This document shows, piece by piece, positions 1-5,551 of a stretch of 5,979 nucleotides of DNA. The translations under genes and the position numbers were made by a program. How positions within the stretch are numbered: the stretch's first letter is position 1; the number at the start of each line of letters is the position of its first letter. Source of the stretch: Clostridiales bacterium (lineage in GTDB: Bacteria; Bacillota; Clostridia; Lachnospirales; Lachnospiraceae); assembly GCA_021199135.1 (NCBI GenBank), contig JAJQIQ010000081.1:1-5979 (forward strand), in the 5' to 3' direction. The notes below the pieces were generated by a model that was not told the origin of the DNA, searched no databases, and worked only from the letters and a program-made list of their open reading frames with translations.

Positions 1-1259
1 ACCTGACCTACACCGAGGACGACGTGAAGTATTTCCCGCGCATCCTCTTCGGCAGGGAGCTCGACCCCGTCTACCAGTCCGAGATGGCGCTCGAGATGGT
101 GCGCTTCTCGCAGACGCACGACGACGGCGGGCTCATAGAAAAATACTTAAGCCAGGCGGACTTTGCGCAGATGCCGCAGTCGGTGCGGCGCTACATGATG
201 CAGGCGCTCTCGGACATGAGGGGCTACGACCTGCTCTACCGCCTGGTGCAGGAGTTCGGGATGGACCAGCTCGCCCCGGCGGCGCGGGTATCGCTTTTGA
301 CAGACCGGCTCATAAACGTCGAGGGCGCGCAGGACGAGGCCGACGAGTACCTCCTTCTGCTTGCGCAGAACACGTTCTTCGGCAAAAAGTACAACGACGT
401 CATCCTTTCCTACCTCTGCCGGTTCTACGACGGGCCGACCGAGAGGATGAAGACGCTGTGGCGGGCGGCGAGGCAGTTCGATGCGGACACGATGGAGCTC
501 GAGGAGCGCATCCTGACCCAGGCGATCTACGCGGGTGAGCTCCCCGCGCTCTCGAAGGATATATTCGACAGCTACTACAACTCGCGCGGGCGCGACCTCA
601 TCGTCCTTGCCTATGTCACGGCCTGCTCGCACGACTATTTCGTGAAGGAGATCCCGATGGAGCAGGACGTCCTCGACCTCATCGAGGCGAGGTGCCGCAC
701 CGGCCAGGAGCTAAACGACGCCTGCAAGCTCGCGCTCCTGAGGTCGTTTGCCGACAAGGGCGACAAGGCACCGCTTGCCCTAGAGGAGGAGCTCCTCGCG
801 GAGTACACCCGGCGCAACATGGACTTTGCGTTCTTCAAGGATTTGAACCGCTCGCTCGTAAAGAAGTACCACCTCTACGACCGGGTCTTCCTCGAGTACC
901 GCACCGACCCGCGGGCTCACGTCGTGCTCCACTACAGCCGCGACGAGGACGGGGAGGAGTTCGTGAGGGAGGACATGCCCGACCTCTACGACGGCATCTT
1001 CGTGCGCCAGTTCGTCCTCTTCTTCGGCGAGTCGATGCAGTACTACATCAGCGAGGAGAAGGGAAACAAGGTCGAGGTCACGAAGAGCAGCCGCCTCTCG
1101 AACGCCGACGTCTACATCCAGGAGGACGGGAGCCGCTACAGTTTATTAAATCAGATTTTAATTTCCCAGACGCTTCAGGAGAATGAGGCGGTCTCGAGGG
1201 GGATGAAGGAGTACGCGCGGCTAGACAAGGTGACGAAGAATGAGTTTTCCTTACTGTGA
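1..1259 (+). CDS. C-terminal part of a large DUF5717-like protein (5'-partial)
   Basis: The reading frame is open from the left edge (first whole codon at base 3) to a TGA at 1257-1259, giving 418 residues. A GTG at 24 could formally start it, but it has no Shine-Dalgarno site and the frame reads on upstream as LTYTEDD, so this is very probably the end of a longer protein. From about 24 to 860 it is rich in amphipathic helices, like an alpha-solenoid. From about 870 to 1170 strand-like stretches appear (VFLEYRTDP, VVLHYSRDE, FVLFFGESMQYYI), followed by a helical C-terminal tail. This pattern recalls the C-terminal region of DUF5717 proteins, which are over 1000 residues long in Lachnospiraceae and of unknown function; the assignment is from memory. 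No catalytic motif, signal peptide or membrane segment is visible in this part. It is the first visible gene of a same-strand cluster leading to pilus genes. Confidence 0.7.
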   Translation, partial: LTYTEDDVKYFPRILFGRELDPVYQSEMALEMVRFSQTHDDGGLIEKYLSQADFAQMPQSVRRYMMQALSDMRGYDLLYRLVQEFGMDQLAPAARVSLLTDRLINVEGAQDEADEYLLLLAQNTFFGKKYNDVILSYLCRFYDGPTERMKTLWRAARQFDADTMELEERILTQAIYAGELPALSKDIFDSYYNSRGRDLIVLAYVTACSHDYFVKEIPMEQDVLDLIEARCRTGQELNDACKLALLRSFADKGDKAPLALEEELLAEYTRRNMDFAFFKDLNRSLVKKYHLYDRVFLEYRTDPRAHVVLHYSRDEDGEEFVREDMPDLYDGIFVRQFVLFFGESMQYYISEEKGNKVEVTKSSRLSNADVYIQEDGSRYSLLNQILISQTLQENEAVSRGMKEYARLDKVTKNEFSLL

Positions 1260-1328
1260 TAGGAATGTTAAATTTAGATTTAATTTTTAAAAAATTACCG
1301 TGAAACATGCGATGAGGAAATGTGAGAG
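1260..1328 (+). other. AT-rich intergenic spacer with inverted repeats
   Basis: This gap between the DUF5717-like and DUF5716-like genes is almost pure A/T from 1264 to 1297, in sharp contrast with its GC-rich flanks. It contains an inverted repeat TTAAAT/ATTTAA (1268-1273 and 1278-1283) and a perfect AT-only palindrome of 8-base arms around one base (1281-1288 and 1290-1297). The stems contain no G or C, so it does not resemble an intrinsic terminator. I see no convincing -35/-10 pair. It may be an mRNA-processing, unwinding or protein-binding site, but nothing proves this. Confidence 0.5.
1314..1318 (+). promoter_or_regulatory. Ribosome binding site of the DUF5716-like gene
   Basis: GAGGA lies 10 bases upstream of ATG 1329. 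The only closer ATG (1320) is followed directly by a stop codon and the GTG at 1322 is out of frame, so this site supports the start at 1329. Confidence 0.6.
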
Positions 1329-2603
1329 ATGGAGACTGGTGAGGACAGGAGCTGCTGCATAGGAATAGACCTCTGCGACGACTATGCGATGGTGAGCTAC
1401 CAAAAACCGGACATGGAAGAGCCCGAGACCGTCGGCACGGTCGCCGGGAGCGAGAACTACCGCATCCCCGCGGTGCTGGCGAAAAAGAAGGAGCTCGGCG
1501 TCTGGTACTACGGCGACGAGGCCAAGCGCATGGCCAAGGGCGGAGAGGTCGCCTGCGTGGACGGGCTGCTGCGCCGCGCGATAGCGGGGGAGGTCATCGG
1601 CATAGGCGGCGAGAACTACGACGCGGTGGAGCTCTTGGCGCTGTTCTTGCGCAGGGTGATGGAGCTGCCGCAGAAGCTCGACCCGACGGCCAGCCCAGAC
1701 CGCCTCGTGCTCACGGTCGCAAAGCTCACCCAGGAGAACATGGAGGTATTCTGGAAGGTCGCCGCAAAGCTCGGCTTCCTCGCGGAGCAGTTTACGGTCA
1801 TCGACCACAAGGAGAGCTTCTACTACTTTGCGTACTCGCAGCAGGAGCAGCTGTGGGTGCACGACATTTTCCTGTTCGAGTACGATGACGACGAGCTCTT
1901 CTTCTACGACATGAGGCGCGACCAGAGGACGAGGCCGCAGGTCATCTCGATCCGCGAGAGCCCCCGCTACGCGCTGAACGCAGACAAAGACACCGACTTT
2001 ACGGGGCTTGTCCGCAGGAATTTCGAGAGCCGCATCATATCGTCGGTCTACCTCGTCGGCGACGGCTTCGACGGCGGCTGGATGAAGAACTCGCTGAACT
2101 TCATCTGCCGCGGGCGCAGGGCCTTCCTCGGGAAAAACTTATTCTCAAAGGGCGCCTGCTATGCCGCCTCTGCCGCCCGTTTACGGGCGACGGATGAGTC
2201 CAATGCGTCCCCGGCCGCCGATGACGACTGGCCTTTCATCTACATGGGCGAGAACGAGATGAAGTTCAACTTAAGCCTCAAGGTGCAAAAGCGCGGCCAG
2301 ATGGAGTTTTACAGCCTCATCACCGCGGGCAAGAACTGGTTCGAGTCCCAGGGCGAGTGCGAGGTCATCCTCTCGGGGACGACCGGGATCGACCTCTGGA
2401 AGCAGCTGCCGAACAGCCGCGAGGCAAAGATAGAGACCTTGGAGCTCACGGGGCTGCCGCGCCGGCCAGACCGGACGACGAGGATAAGGATCACCGCAAG
2501 GCCGCTCTCGGACGAGAGGGCGGAGATAGAGATAAAAGACCTGGGCTTTGGGGACTTCTTCAGGGCGACGGAGCGTACCTGGAAGTACACGATGACGCTG
2601 TAG
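1329..2603 (+). CDS. DUF5716-like protein with degenerate Hsp70/actin-type fold
   Basis: A complete 424-residue protein. Residues 10-24 (IGIDLCDDYAMVSY) match the position and shape of the Hsp70 phosphate-1 loop, but the usual DLGTT is DLCDD. The next region follows the Hsp70 order: IPAVLA (about 50), YYGDEAKRMA (about 65) like the Hsp70 VGxxAK segment, and LVLTVAKLTQENMEVFWKVA (about 130-150) like the segment before subdomain IIA. Residues 180-195 (IFLFEYDDDELFFYDM) sit where DLGGGT-type phosphate-2 would be, with the glycines gone. VYLVGDGFDGG (240-250) and NLFSKGACYAA (about 275-285) resemble the adenosine motif and the helix after it. A short acidic, Ala-rich linker (about 290-300) leads to a beta-rich C-terminal domain, recalling DUF5716. 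This suggests an ASKHA-fold protein that may not hydrolyse ATP. No signal peptide or membrane segment is seen, so it is probably cytoplasmic. Function unknown; it lies 14 bases before a TPR gene and is probably cotranscribed with it. Confidence 0.75.
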   Translation: METGEDRSCCIGIDLCDDYAMVSYQKPDMEEPETVGTVAGSENYRIPAVLAKKKELGVWYYGDEAKRMAKGGEVACVDGLLRRAIAGEVIGIGGENYDAVELLALFLRRVMELPQKLDPTASPDRLVLTVAKLTQENMEVFWKVAAKLGFLAEQFTVIDHKESFYYFAYSQQEQLWVHDIFLFEYDDDELFFYDMRRDQRTRPQVISIRESPRYALNADKDTDFTGLVRRNFESRIISSVYLVGDGFDGGWMKNSLNFICRGRRAFLGKNLFSKGACYAASAARLRATDESNASPAADDDWPFIYMGENEMKFNLSLKVQKRGQMEFYSLITAGKNWFESQGECEVILSGTTGIDLWKQLPNSREAKIETLELTGLPRRPDRTTRIRITARPLSDERAEIEIKDLGFGDFFRATERTWKYTMTL

Positions 2604-2606
2604 TTT

Positions 2607-2615
2607 GGGGAGGAG
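2607..2615 (+). promoter_or_regulatory. Ribosome binding site deciding the start of the TPR gene
   Basis: GGGGAGGAG ends two bases before ATG 2618 (four bases after the GGAGG core). The spacing is short, but this is the only purine-rich site near an in-frame start after the preceding gene stops. The in-frame ATG at 2648 has no such site. Confidence 0.6.
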
Positions 2616-2617
2616 AA

Positions 2618-3424
2618 ATGGGAGAGCTTCTGTTTTGCAATGAGCCGATGGCGGCCCTGCCGTACTTCATCGAGGCGGCGGACATAAACATCTACTCCAT
2701 GGAGGAGCTGTGCTACTACATCATGGGCAGCGCCTACCTCCTCGACCCCACCTTCATGTCCGAGGAGCTGTGCACCTGGATCGAAAAGCAGATGGGGCGC
2801 GTGAGCCTTTCAGGGAGGCTCCGCGACATCATGCGCGAGGGCGGGAAGCTGTCGGACTTCGTCACGGCGATAGTGGGGGACTGCGCCTACTGCACGAAGA
2901 GGGAGCAGGACGAGATCCTGGCGGCGATCTGCCAGATGGAGGAGAAGTCCGAGTTCGAGCGCGGCAAGATCAGGGCGGACCAGCTCATAGAAAAGGGCAA
3001 GTACGTAAACGGCATCTACGAGTACAAGAGGCTGCTGGACATGGGCGACGTCGACGGAGGGGGCGAGCTTACGGTCGGCAACATCTGGCACAACCTCGGC
3101 ACCGCCTACGCGCGGCTGTTCCTCTTCGAGGAGGCCCGCGACTGCTACGAGAAGGCCTACAAGCACAATTTAAATTTTGAGTCGCTGAAGGAATTTCTGC
3201 TCTGTTGCCTGATACTGGGCGACGAGACGGCGTTCATCAGGACGGCGATGGAGCGTGACATCGACGAGACCGGGATGCAGGAGATAAGGAACGAGTACGC
3301 GATGGCGGAGGGCGATGCGCCGGACGGGGACGTCGATGCGCTGATAGAGGACGGAGACCCGAAAAAGATAACGGAGAGGATTTTGGAGTGGAAGGAAGCT
3401 TACCGGAAGAGCTGCAGGGTATAG
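2618..3424 (+). CDS. TPR-containing protein of unknown function
   Basis: A 268-residue, probably cytoplasmic protein. The frame is open far upstream into the preceding gene, but that part reads as Arg/Pro/Asp-rich nonsense, so ATG 2618 with its GGGGAGGAG site is chosen. Residues 157-187 (starting WHNLGTAYARLFLFEEA) form a near-canonical tetratricopeptide repeat: W/L/G/Y/A positions in helix A, then EARDCYEKA in helix B. Residues about 117-144 (ADQLIEKGKYVNGIYEYKRLL) look like a preceding TPR-type hairpin. The N-terminal 90 residues are helical with hydrophobic and Cys positions, including a CAYC pair at 89-92; a single CxxC is not enough to claim metal or redox activity. The C-terminus is acidic and then basic. 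TPR proteins usually serve as protein-binding adaptors. Its position between the ASKHA-like gene and the membrane coiled-coil gene suggests it bridges them, which is inference. Family otherwise not recognised. Confidence 0.78.
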   Translation: MGELLFCNEPMAALPYFIEAADINIYSMEELCYYIMGSAYLLDPTFMSEELCTWIEKQMGRVSLSGRLRDIMREGGKLSDFVTAIVGDCAYCTKREQDEILAAICQMEEKSEFERGKIRADQLIEKGKYVNGIYEYKRLLDMGDVDGGGELTVGNIWHNLGTAYARLFLFEEARDCYEKAYKHNLNFESLKEFLLCCLILGDETAFIRTAMERDIDETGMQEIRNEYAMAEGDAPDGDVDALIEDGDPKKITERILEWKEAYRKSCRV

Positions 3425-3427
3425 GAT

Positions 3428-4633
3428 ATGTTTTTGGACAAACTGTTTAAGAGGGGCAAAAAAAAGGAAGAGGAGCGGGCGCACGAGGAGTATGAGAGGA
3501 AACTCGCCAAGAGCCGCTACGCGGAGCTCGCGACCGAGAACGTCGTCCGCGAGATGCACATGTCGGACTCCGAGTCGGCCAAGCGCCATGTGCGGGAGCT
3601 CTGCGAGCAGATGAAGGGCATCACGCAGGAGCTGAACGACGTGCGCTCGGAGTACGGCCTCGTGACGAAATACCTAAACGACGTACAGGCCATAGAGGAC
3701 ATCGTAAAGGAGGACAAGAAGAACCCGCTTATAGATTGCGCGCGGCACGTCTCAGACCTCTCGAAGGCGCGCTCGGAGTACCTCGAGACCGAGAAGAAGC
3801 TCTCCGACACGCAGTTCGAGCAGCTCGAGGAGATGGCCGACGAGATGCCAAGGACCATCCGCCGGATGAAGGACAATGAGCGAGATTTGGATAAATTAAA
3901 GCGTGATTTAAGTTATCTCGAGGGCGAGAAGCTCCAGTGGGACATGCTGCGCGCCGACTCGCTCCGGCTGCAGAAGGTGCTCCGGAGGATGTCCTACTAC
4001 GTCCTCATCATCTACGCGACCCTGGTCGTGCTGTTTCTGGCGCTGTCATATTTCCTCGGCCAAAGCCCGCGGATCCCGATGATGGCCGCGACGCTCTTGG
4101 CGGCGGTCCTCGGCGTCTACATCCTCGTGCGCTACCAGGACGCCGGGCGCAACATACGCCGCTCCGACATGAACAAGAACCGCGCGATAGAGACCGAGAA
4201 CCACGTCAAGGTGCGCTATGTCAACGTTCGGAACGCCCTCGACTACGCCTGCGAGAAGTACCACGCGAGAAACGCGCAGGACCTCGACGCCATCTACCGC
4301 GAGTACCTCGAGGAGGTCAGGCGCAACGAGGCCTTCCGCAAGACGAACGAGGACCTCGAGCGCTACTCCGAGGAGCTCGTCGCGCTGCTCAAAAAGCAGG
4401 ACCTCTACGACCCGAAGGTCTGGATGAACCACGCGAACGCCATCGTGGACAGCCGCGAGCTCGTGGAGTTAAAGCACAATTTAATTACCCGCCGCCAAGG
4501 CCTGCGCAACCGCATCGAGTACCACATGAGCACGATGGACGCGATGAAGAAGGAGGCGCTGCGCCAGGTCAGCCGCATCACGACCGACATCATGCAGATG
4601 CAGCAGCTCATCAATAAGATTCAGGCGATATAA
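3428..4633 (+). CDS. Membrane-anchored coiled-coil protein of unknown function
   Basis: A 401-residue protein starting three bases after the previous stop, so almost certainly translated from the same mRNA; its Shine-Dalgarno match is weak (ATAGGAT just before ATG). The N-terminus is strongly basic (KLFKRGKKKEEE), with no signal peptide. Residues about 12-185 are highly charged and heptad-like, predicting a long coiled coil. Two hydrophobic segments follow, about 190-211 (YYVLIIYATLVVLFLALSYF) and about 218-235 (MAATLLAAVLGVYILVRY), joined by a short loop with GQSPR; this looks like a membrane hairpin. Residues about 240-401 are again charged and helical, ending in QMQQLINKIQAI. By the positive-inside rule (KVLRR before the first segment, RYQDAGRNIRR after the second) both coiled coils would be cytoplasmic. 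I do not recognise the family. It could be a membrane anchor for the preceding TPR and Hsp70-like proteins. Confidence 0.8.
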   Translation: MFLDKLFKRGKKKEEERAHEEYERKLAKSRYAELATENVVREMHMSDSESAKRHVRELCEQMKGITQELNDVRSEYGLVTKYLNDVQAIEDIVKEDKKNPLIDCARHVSDLSKARSEYLETEKKLSDTQFEQLEEMADEMPRTIRRMKDNERDLDKLKRDLSYLEGEKLQWDMLRADSLRLQKVLRRMSYYVLIIYATLVVLFLALSYFLGQSPRIPMMAATLLAAVLGVYILVRYQDAGRNIRRSDMNKNRAIETENHVKVRYVNVRNALDYACEKYHARNAQDLDAIYREYLEEVRRNEAFRKTNEDLERYSEELVALLKKQDLYDPKVWMNHANAIVDSRELVELKHNLITRRQGLRNRIEYHMSTMDAMKKEALRQVSRITTDIMQMQQLINKIQAI

Positions 4634-4670
4634 AAATTTATTTTAGATTTAATTTTAAAGGAGAACGACA
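4634..4670 (+). promoter_or_regulatory. AT-rich spacer with ribosome binding site of the prepilin peptidase gene
   Basis: AAAGGAG at 4657-4663 lies seven bases before ATG 4671, a strong Shine-Dalgarno site. Upstream, 4631-4659 is nearly pure A/T and shares an exact 15-base sequence, TTTAGATTTAATTTT (4642-4656), with the spacer at 1273-1287. The gap is too short for a confident promoter and has no GC-rich terminator hairpin, so readthrough from the coiled-coil gene is likely. Confidence 0.65.
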
Positions 4671-5432
4671 ATGGAGACAGCAGCAATCATCACAATGTAC
4701 ATTTTCATATTCCTCTTCGGGATCATCATAGGCAGCTTCCTGAACGTCTGCATATTCCGGATCCCGAAGAAGGAGAGCATCGTCCCGAGCTCGCACTGCA
4801 TGTCCTGCGGAGCGAGGCTGCGCTGGTACGACCTGATCCCGGTGTTCTCCTACGTCTTCCTGCGCGGCAAGTGCCGCAGGTGCGGGTCGAAGATCTCGAT
4901 CCAGTACCCGATCATCGAGGCGTCGAACGGACTGCTGTACCTTCTGACTTTTTTTATAAATGGATTTAACTTATACAGCATCATCCTCTGCCTCATGGCC
5001 TCAGCGCTCCTAGTCATCGCGGTCATCGACGAGAGGACGTTTGAGATCCCGGCATCCCTGAACATCTTCCTGCTCGTGCTGGGCGTGCTCTCGACGGCCC
5101 TCGACTGGCGGCACTTCATCAGCCACCTCGTTGGATTCGTCTGCGTGAGCCTCGTCCTCCTCATCCTCTACCTCGCCTCGTCCGGCAGGGCGATAGGCGG
5201 CGGCGACATCAAGCTCATGGCGGTCGCGGGGCTGATCATAGGCTGGAAGGACATAGTGCTCGCGTTCCTCCTCGGCTGCATCCTCGGGGCGGTCATCCAC
5301 TTGATCCGCATGAAGGTCAGCAAGAAGGAGCACGTCCTCGCGATGGGGCCGTACCTCGCCGCGGGAGTGTATGTCTGCGCGCTTTTTGGCGAGAAATTCA
5401 TATCGTGGTACCTCTCATTGATCTTAGCGTAG
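4671..5432 (+). CDS. pilD: Prepilin peptidase (type IV leader peptidase, A24 family)
   Basis: This integral membrane aspartyl protease removes the leader of type IV prepilins and prepilin-like proteins; family members commonly also N-methylate the new N-terminus. At 253 residues it has the usual full length. After a hydrophobic N-terminus comes the hallmark GSFLNVCIFRIP (21-32), then two CxxC pairs, C43/C46 and C68/C71, which mark the N-terminal methyltransferase-type domain, with PVFSYVFLRGKCRRCG and QYPIIEASNG between and after them. The two expected catalytic aspartates are present: D120 in VIDERTFEIP and D179 in the GGGDIKLM motif. Several further hydrophobic segments run to the C-terminus. 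The start is fixed by AAAGGAG seven bases upstream. The partner pilins are not in this window. pilM follows, separated by its own promoter region. pilD and comC are both used for this family in Firmicutes, and the sequence does not decide between pilus and competence roles. Confidence 0.95.
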   Translation: METAAIITMYIFIFLFGIIIGSFLNVCIFRIPKKESIVPSSHCMSCGARLRWYDLIPVFSYVFLRGKCRRCGSKISIQYPIIEASNGLLYLLTFFINGFNLYSIILCLMASALLVIAVIDERTFEIPASLNIFLLVLGVLSTALDWRHFISHLVGFVCVSLVLLILYLASSGRAIGGGDIKLMAVAGLIIGWKDIVLAFLLGCILGAVIHLIRMKVSKKEHVLAMGPYLAAGVYVCALFGEKFISWYLSLILA

Positions 5433-5473
5433 TAAATTTCATGAAAAATATATAAATTTATCCAAAATTCCTG

Positions 5474-5502
5474 TTGCAATAATGGACAAATTATGCAATA
5501 AT
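5474..5502 (+). promoter_or_regulatory. Putative extended -10 sigma-A promoter for pilM
   Basis: TTGCAA at 5474-5479 (4 of 6 with TTGACA), a 17-base spacer, then TGC-AATAAT at 5494-5502, where AATAAT matches TATAAT in 5 of 6 and TG sits in the extended -10 place. It would give a 5' leader of roughly 40 bases before pilM. Housekeeping-type promoters also arise by chance in AT-rich DNA, hence moderate confidence. Confidence 0.5.
5475..5502 (+). repeat. 9-base direct repeat TGCAATAAT overlapping the putative promoter
   Basis: TGCAATAAT occurs at 5475-5483 and again at 5494-5502, 19 bases apart start to start, which is close to two helical turns. The first copy overlaps the -35 element and the second is the extended -10. 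It could be a regulator site or a chance duplication in AT-rich DNA. Confidence 0.5.
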
Positions 5503-5514
5503 AGCATTAACTAG

Positions 5515-5533
5515 GTGGAGTGTATATATCCAC
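5515..5533 (+). repeat. Small inverted repeat in the pilM leader
   Basis: GTGGA (5515-5519) and TCCAC (5529-5533) are perfect inverted arms around a 9-base AT-rich loop. It lies downstream of the putative promoter and ends seven bases before the ribosome binding site, so it could be a weak 5' leader hairpin or an operator half-site pair. The stem is short and no T-run follows, so it is not a terminator. Confidence 0.4.
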
Positions 5534-5539
5534 GCATTT

Positions 5540-5545
5540 AAGGAG
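5540..5545 (+). promoter_or_regulatory. Ribosome binding site of pilM
   Basis: AAGGAG with a six-base spacer to ATG 5552. This is a near-ideal site and fixes the start of pilM. Confidence 0.8.
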
Positions 5546-5551
5546 ACGGAA

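Larger units (their letters stand above)
5433..5551 (+). other. AT-rich intergenic region upstream of pilM
   Basis: This 119-base AT-rich gap is the longest in the window. It holds, in order, an AT-only stretch with two TAAATTT copies (5433-5439 and 5453-5459), a putative promoter (5474-5502), a small inverted repeat (5515-5533) and the pilM ribosome binding site (5540-5545). No GC-stem-plus-T-run terminator is visible after the prepilin peptidase gene, so some readthrough into pilM may occur. Confidence 0.6.

Noticed and set aside
24..26. GTG as the true start of the first gene
   Set aside because: No Shine-Dalgarno site precedes it and the frame is open to the left edge, so the gene more likely begins outside the window.
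692..1186. 164-codon plus-strand frame inside the first gene
   Set aside because: It is an Arg/Pro/Gly-rich out-of-frame reading of a gene whose own frame gives a normal protein; 2710-3180 and 3937-4617 are rejected for the same reason.
1287..1862. 191-codon open frame on the minus strand
   Set aside because: It is antisense to the DUF5716-like gene, with Arg/Leu/His/Val-rich composition typical of shadow frames in GC-rich DNA. The same applies to the other long minus-strand frames, such as 147-632, 3170-3589, 4046-4432 and 5507-5908.
2357..2617. In-frame upstream extension of the TPR gene, overlapping the end of the DUF5716-like gene
   Set aside because: The extension would overlap about 250 bases of a well-supported gene, reads as Arg/Asp/Pro-rich sequence without structure, and has no ribosome binding site; ATG 2618 has one.
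2882..2893. CAYC pair in the TPR protein as a metal or redox site
   Set aside because: It is a single CxxC in a helical region without a second ligand pair or a thioredoxin-like context.
5433..5460. Terminator after the prepilin peptidase gene
   Set aside because: The TAAATTT repeats could pair only through A-T bases and no GC stem with a T-run is present.
5503..5551. Riboswitch (for example cyclic-di-GMP) in the pilM leader
   Set aside because: The leader is only about 45 bases long and has one five-base-pair stem; no conserved riboswitch core is visible.
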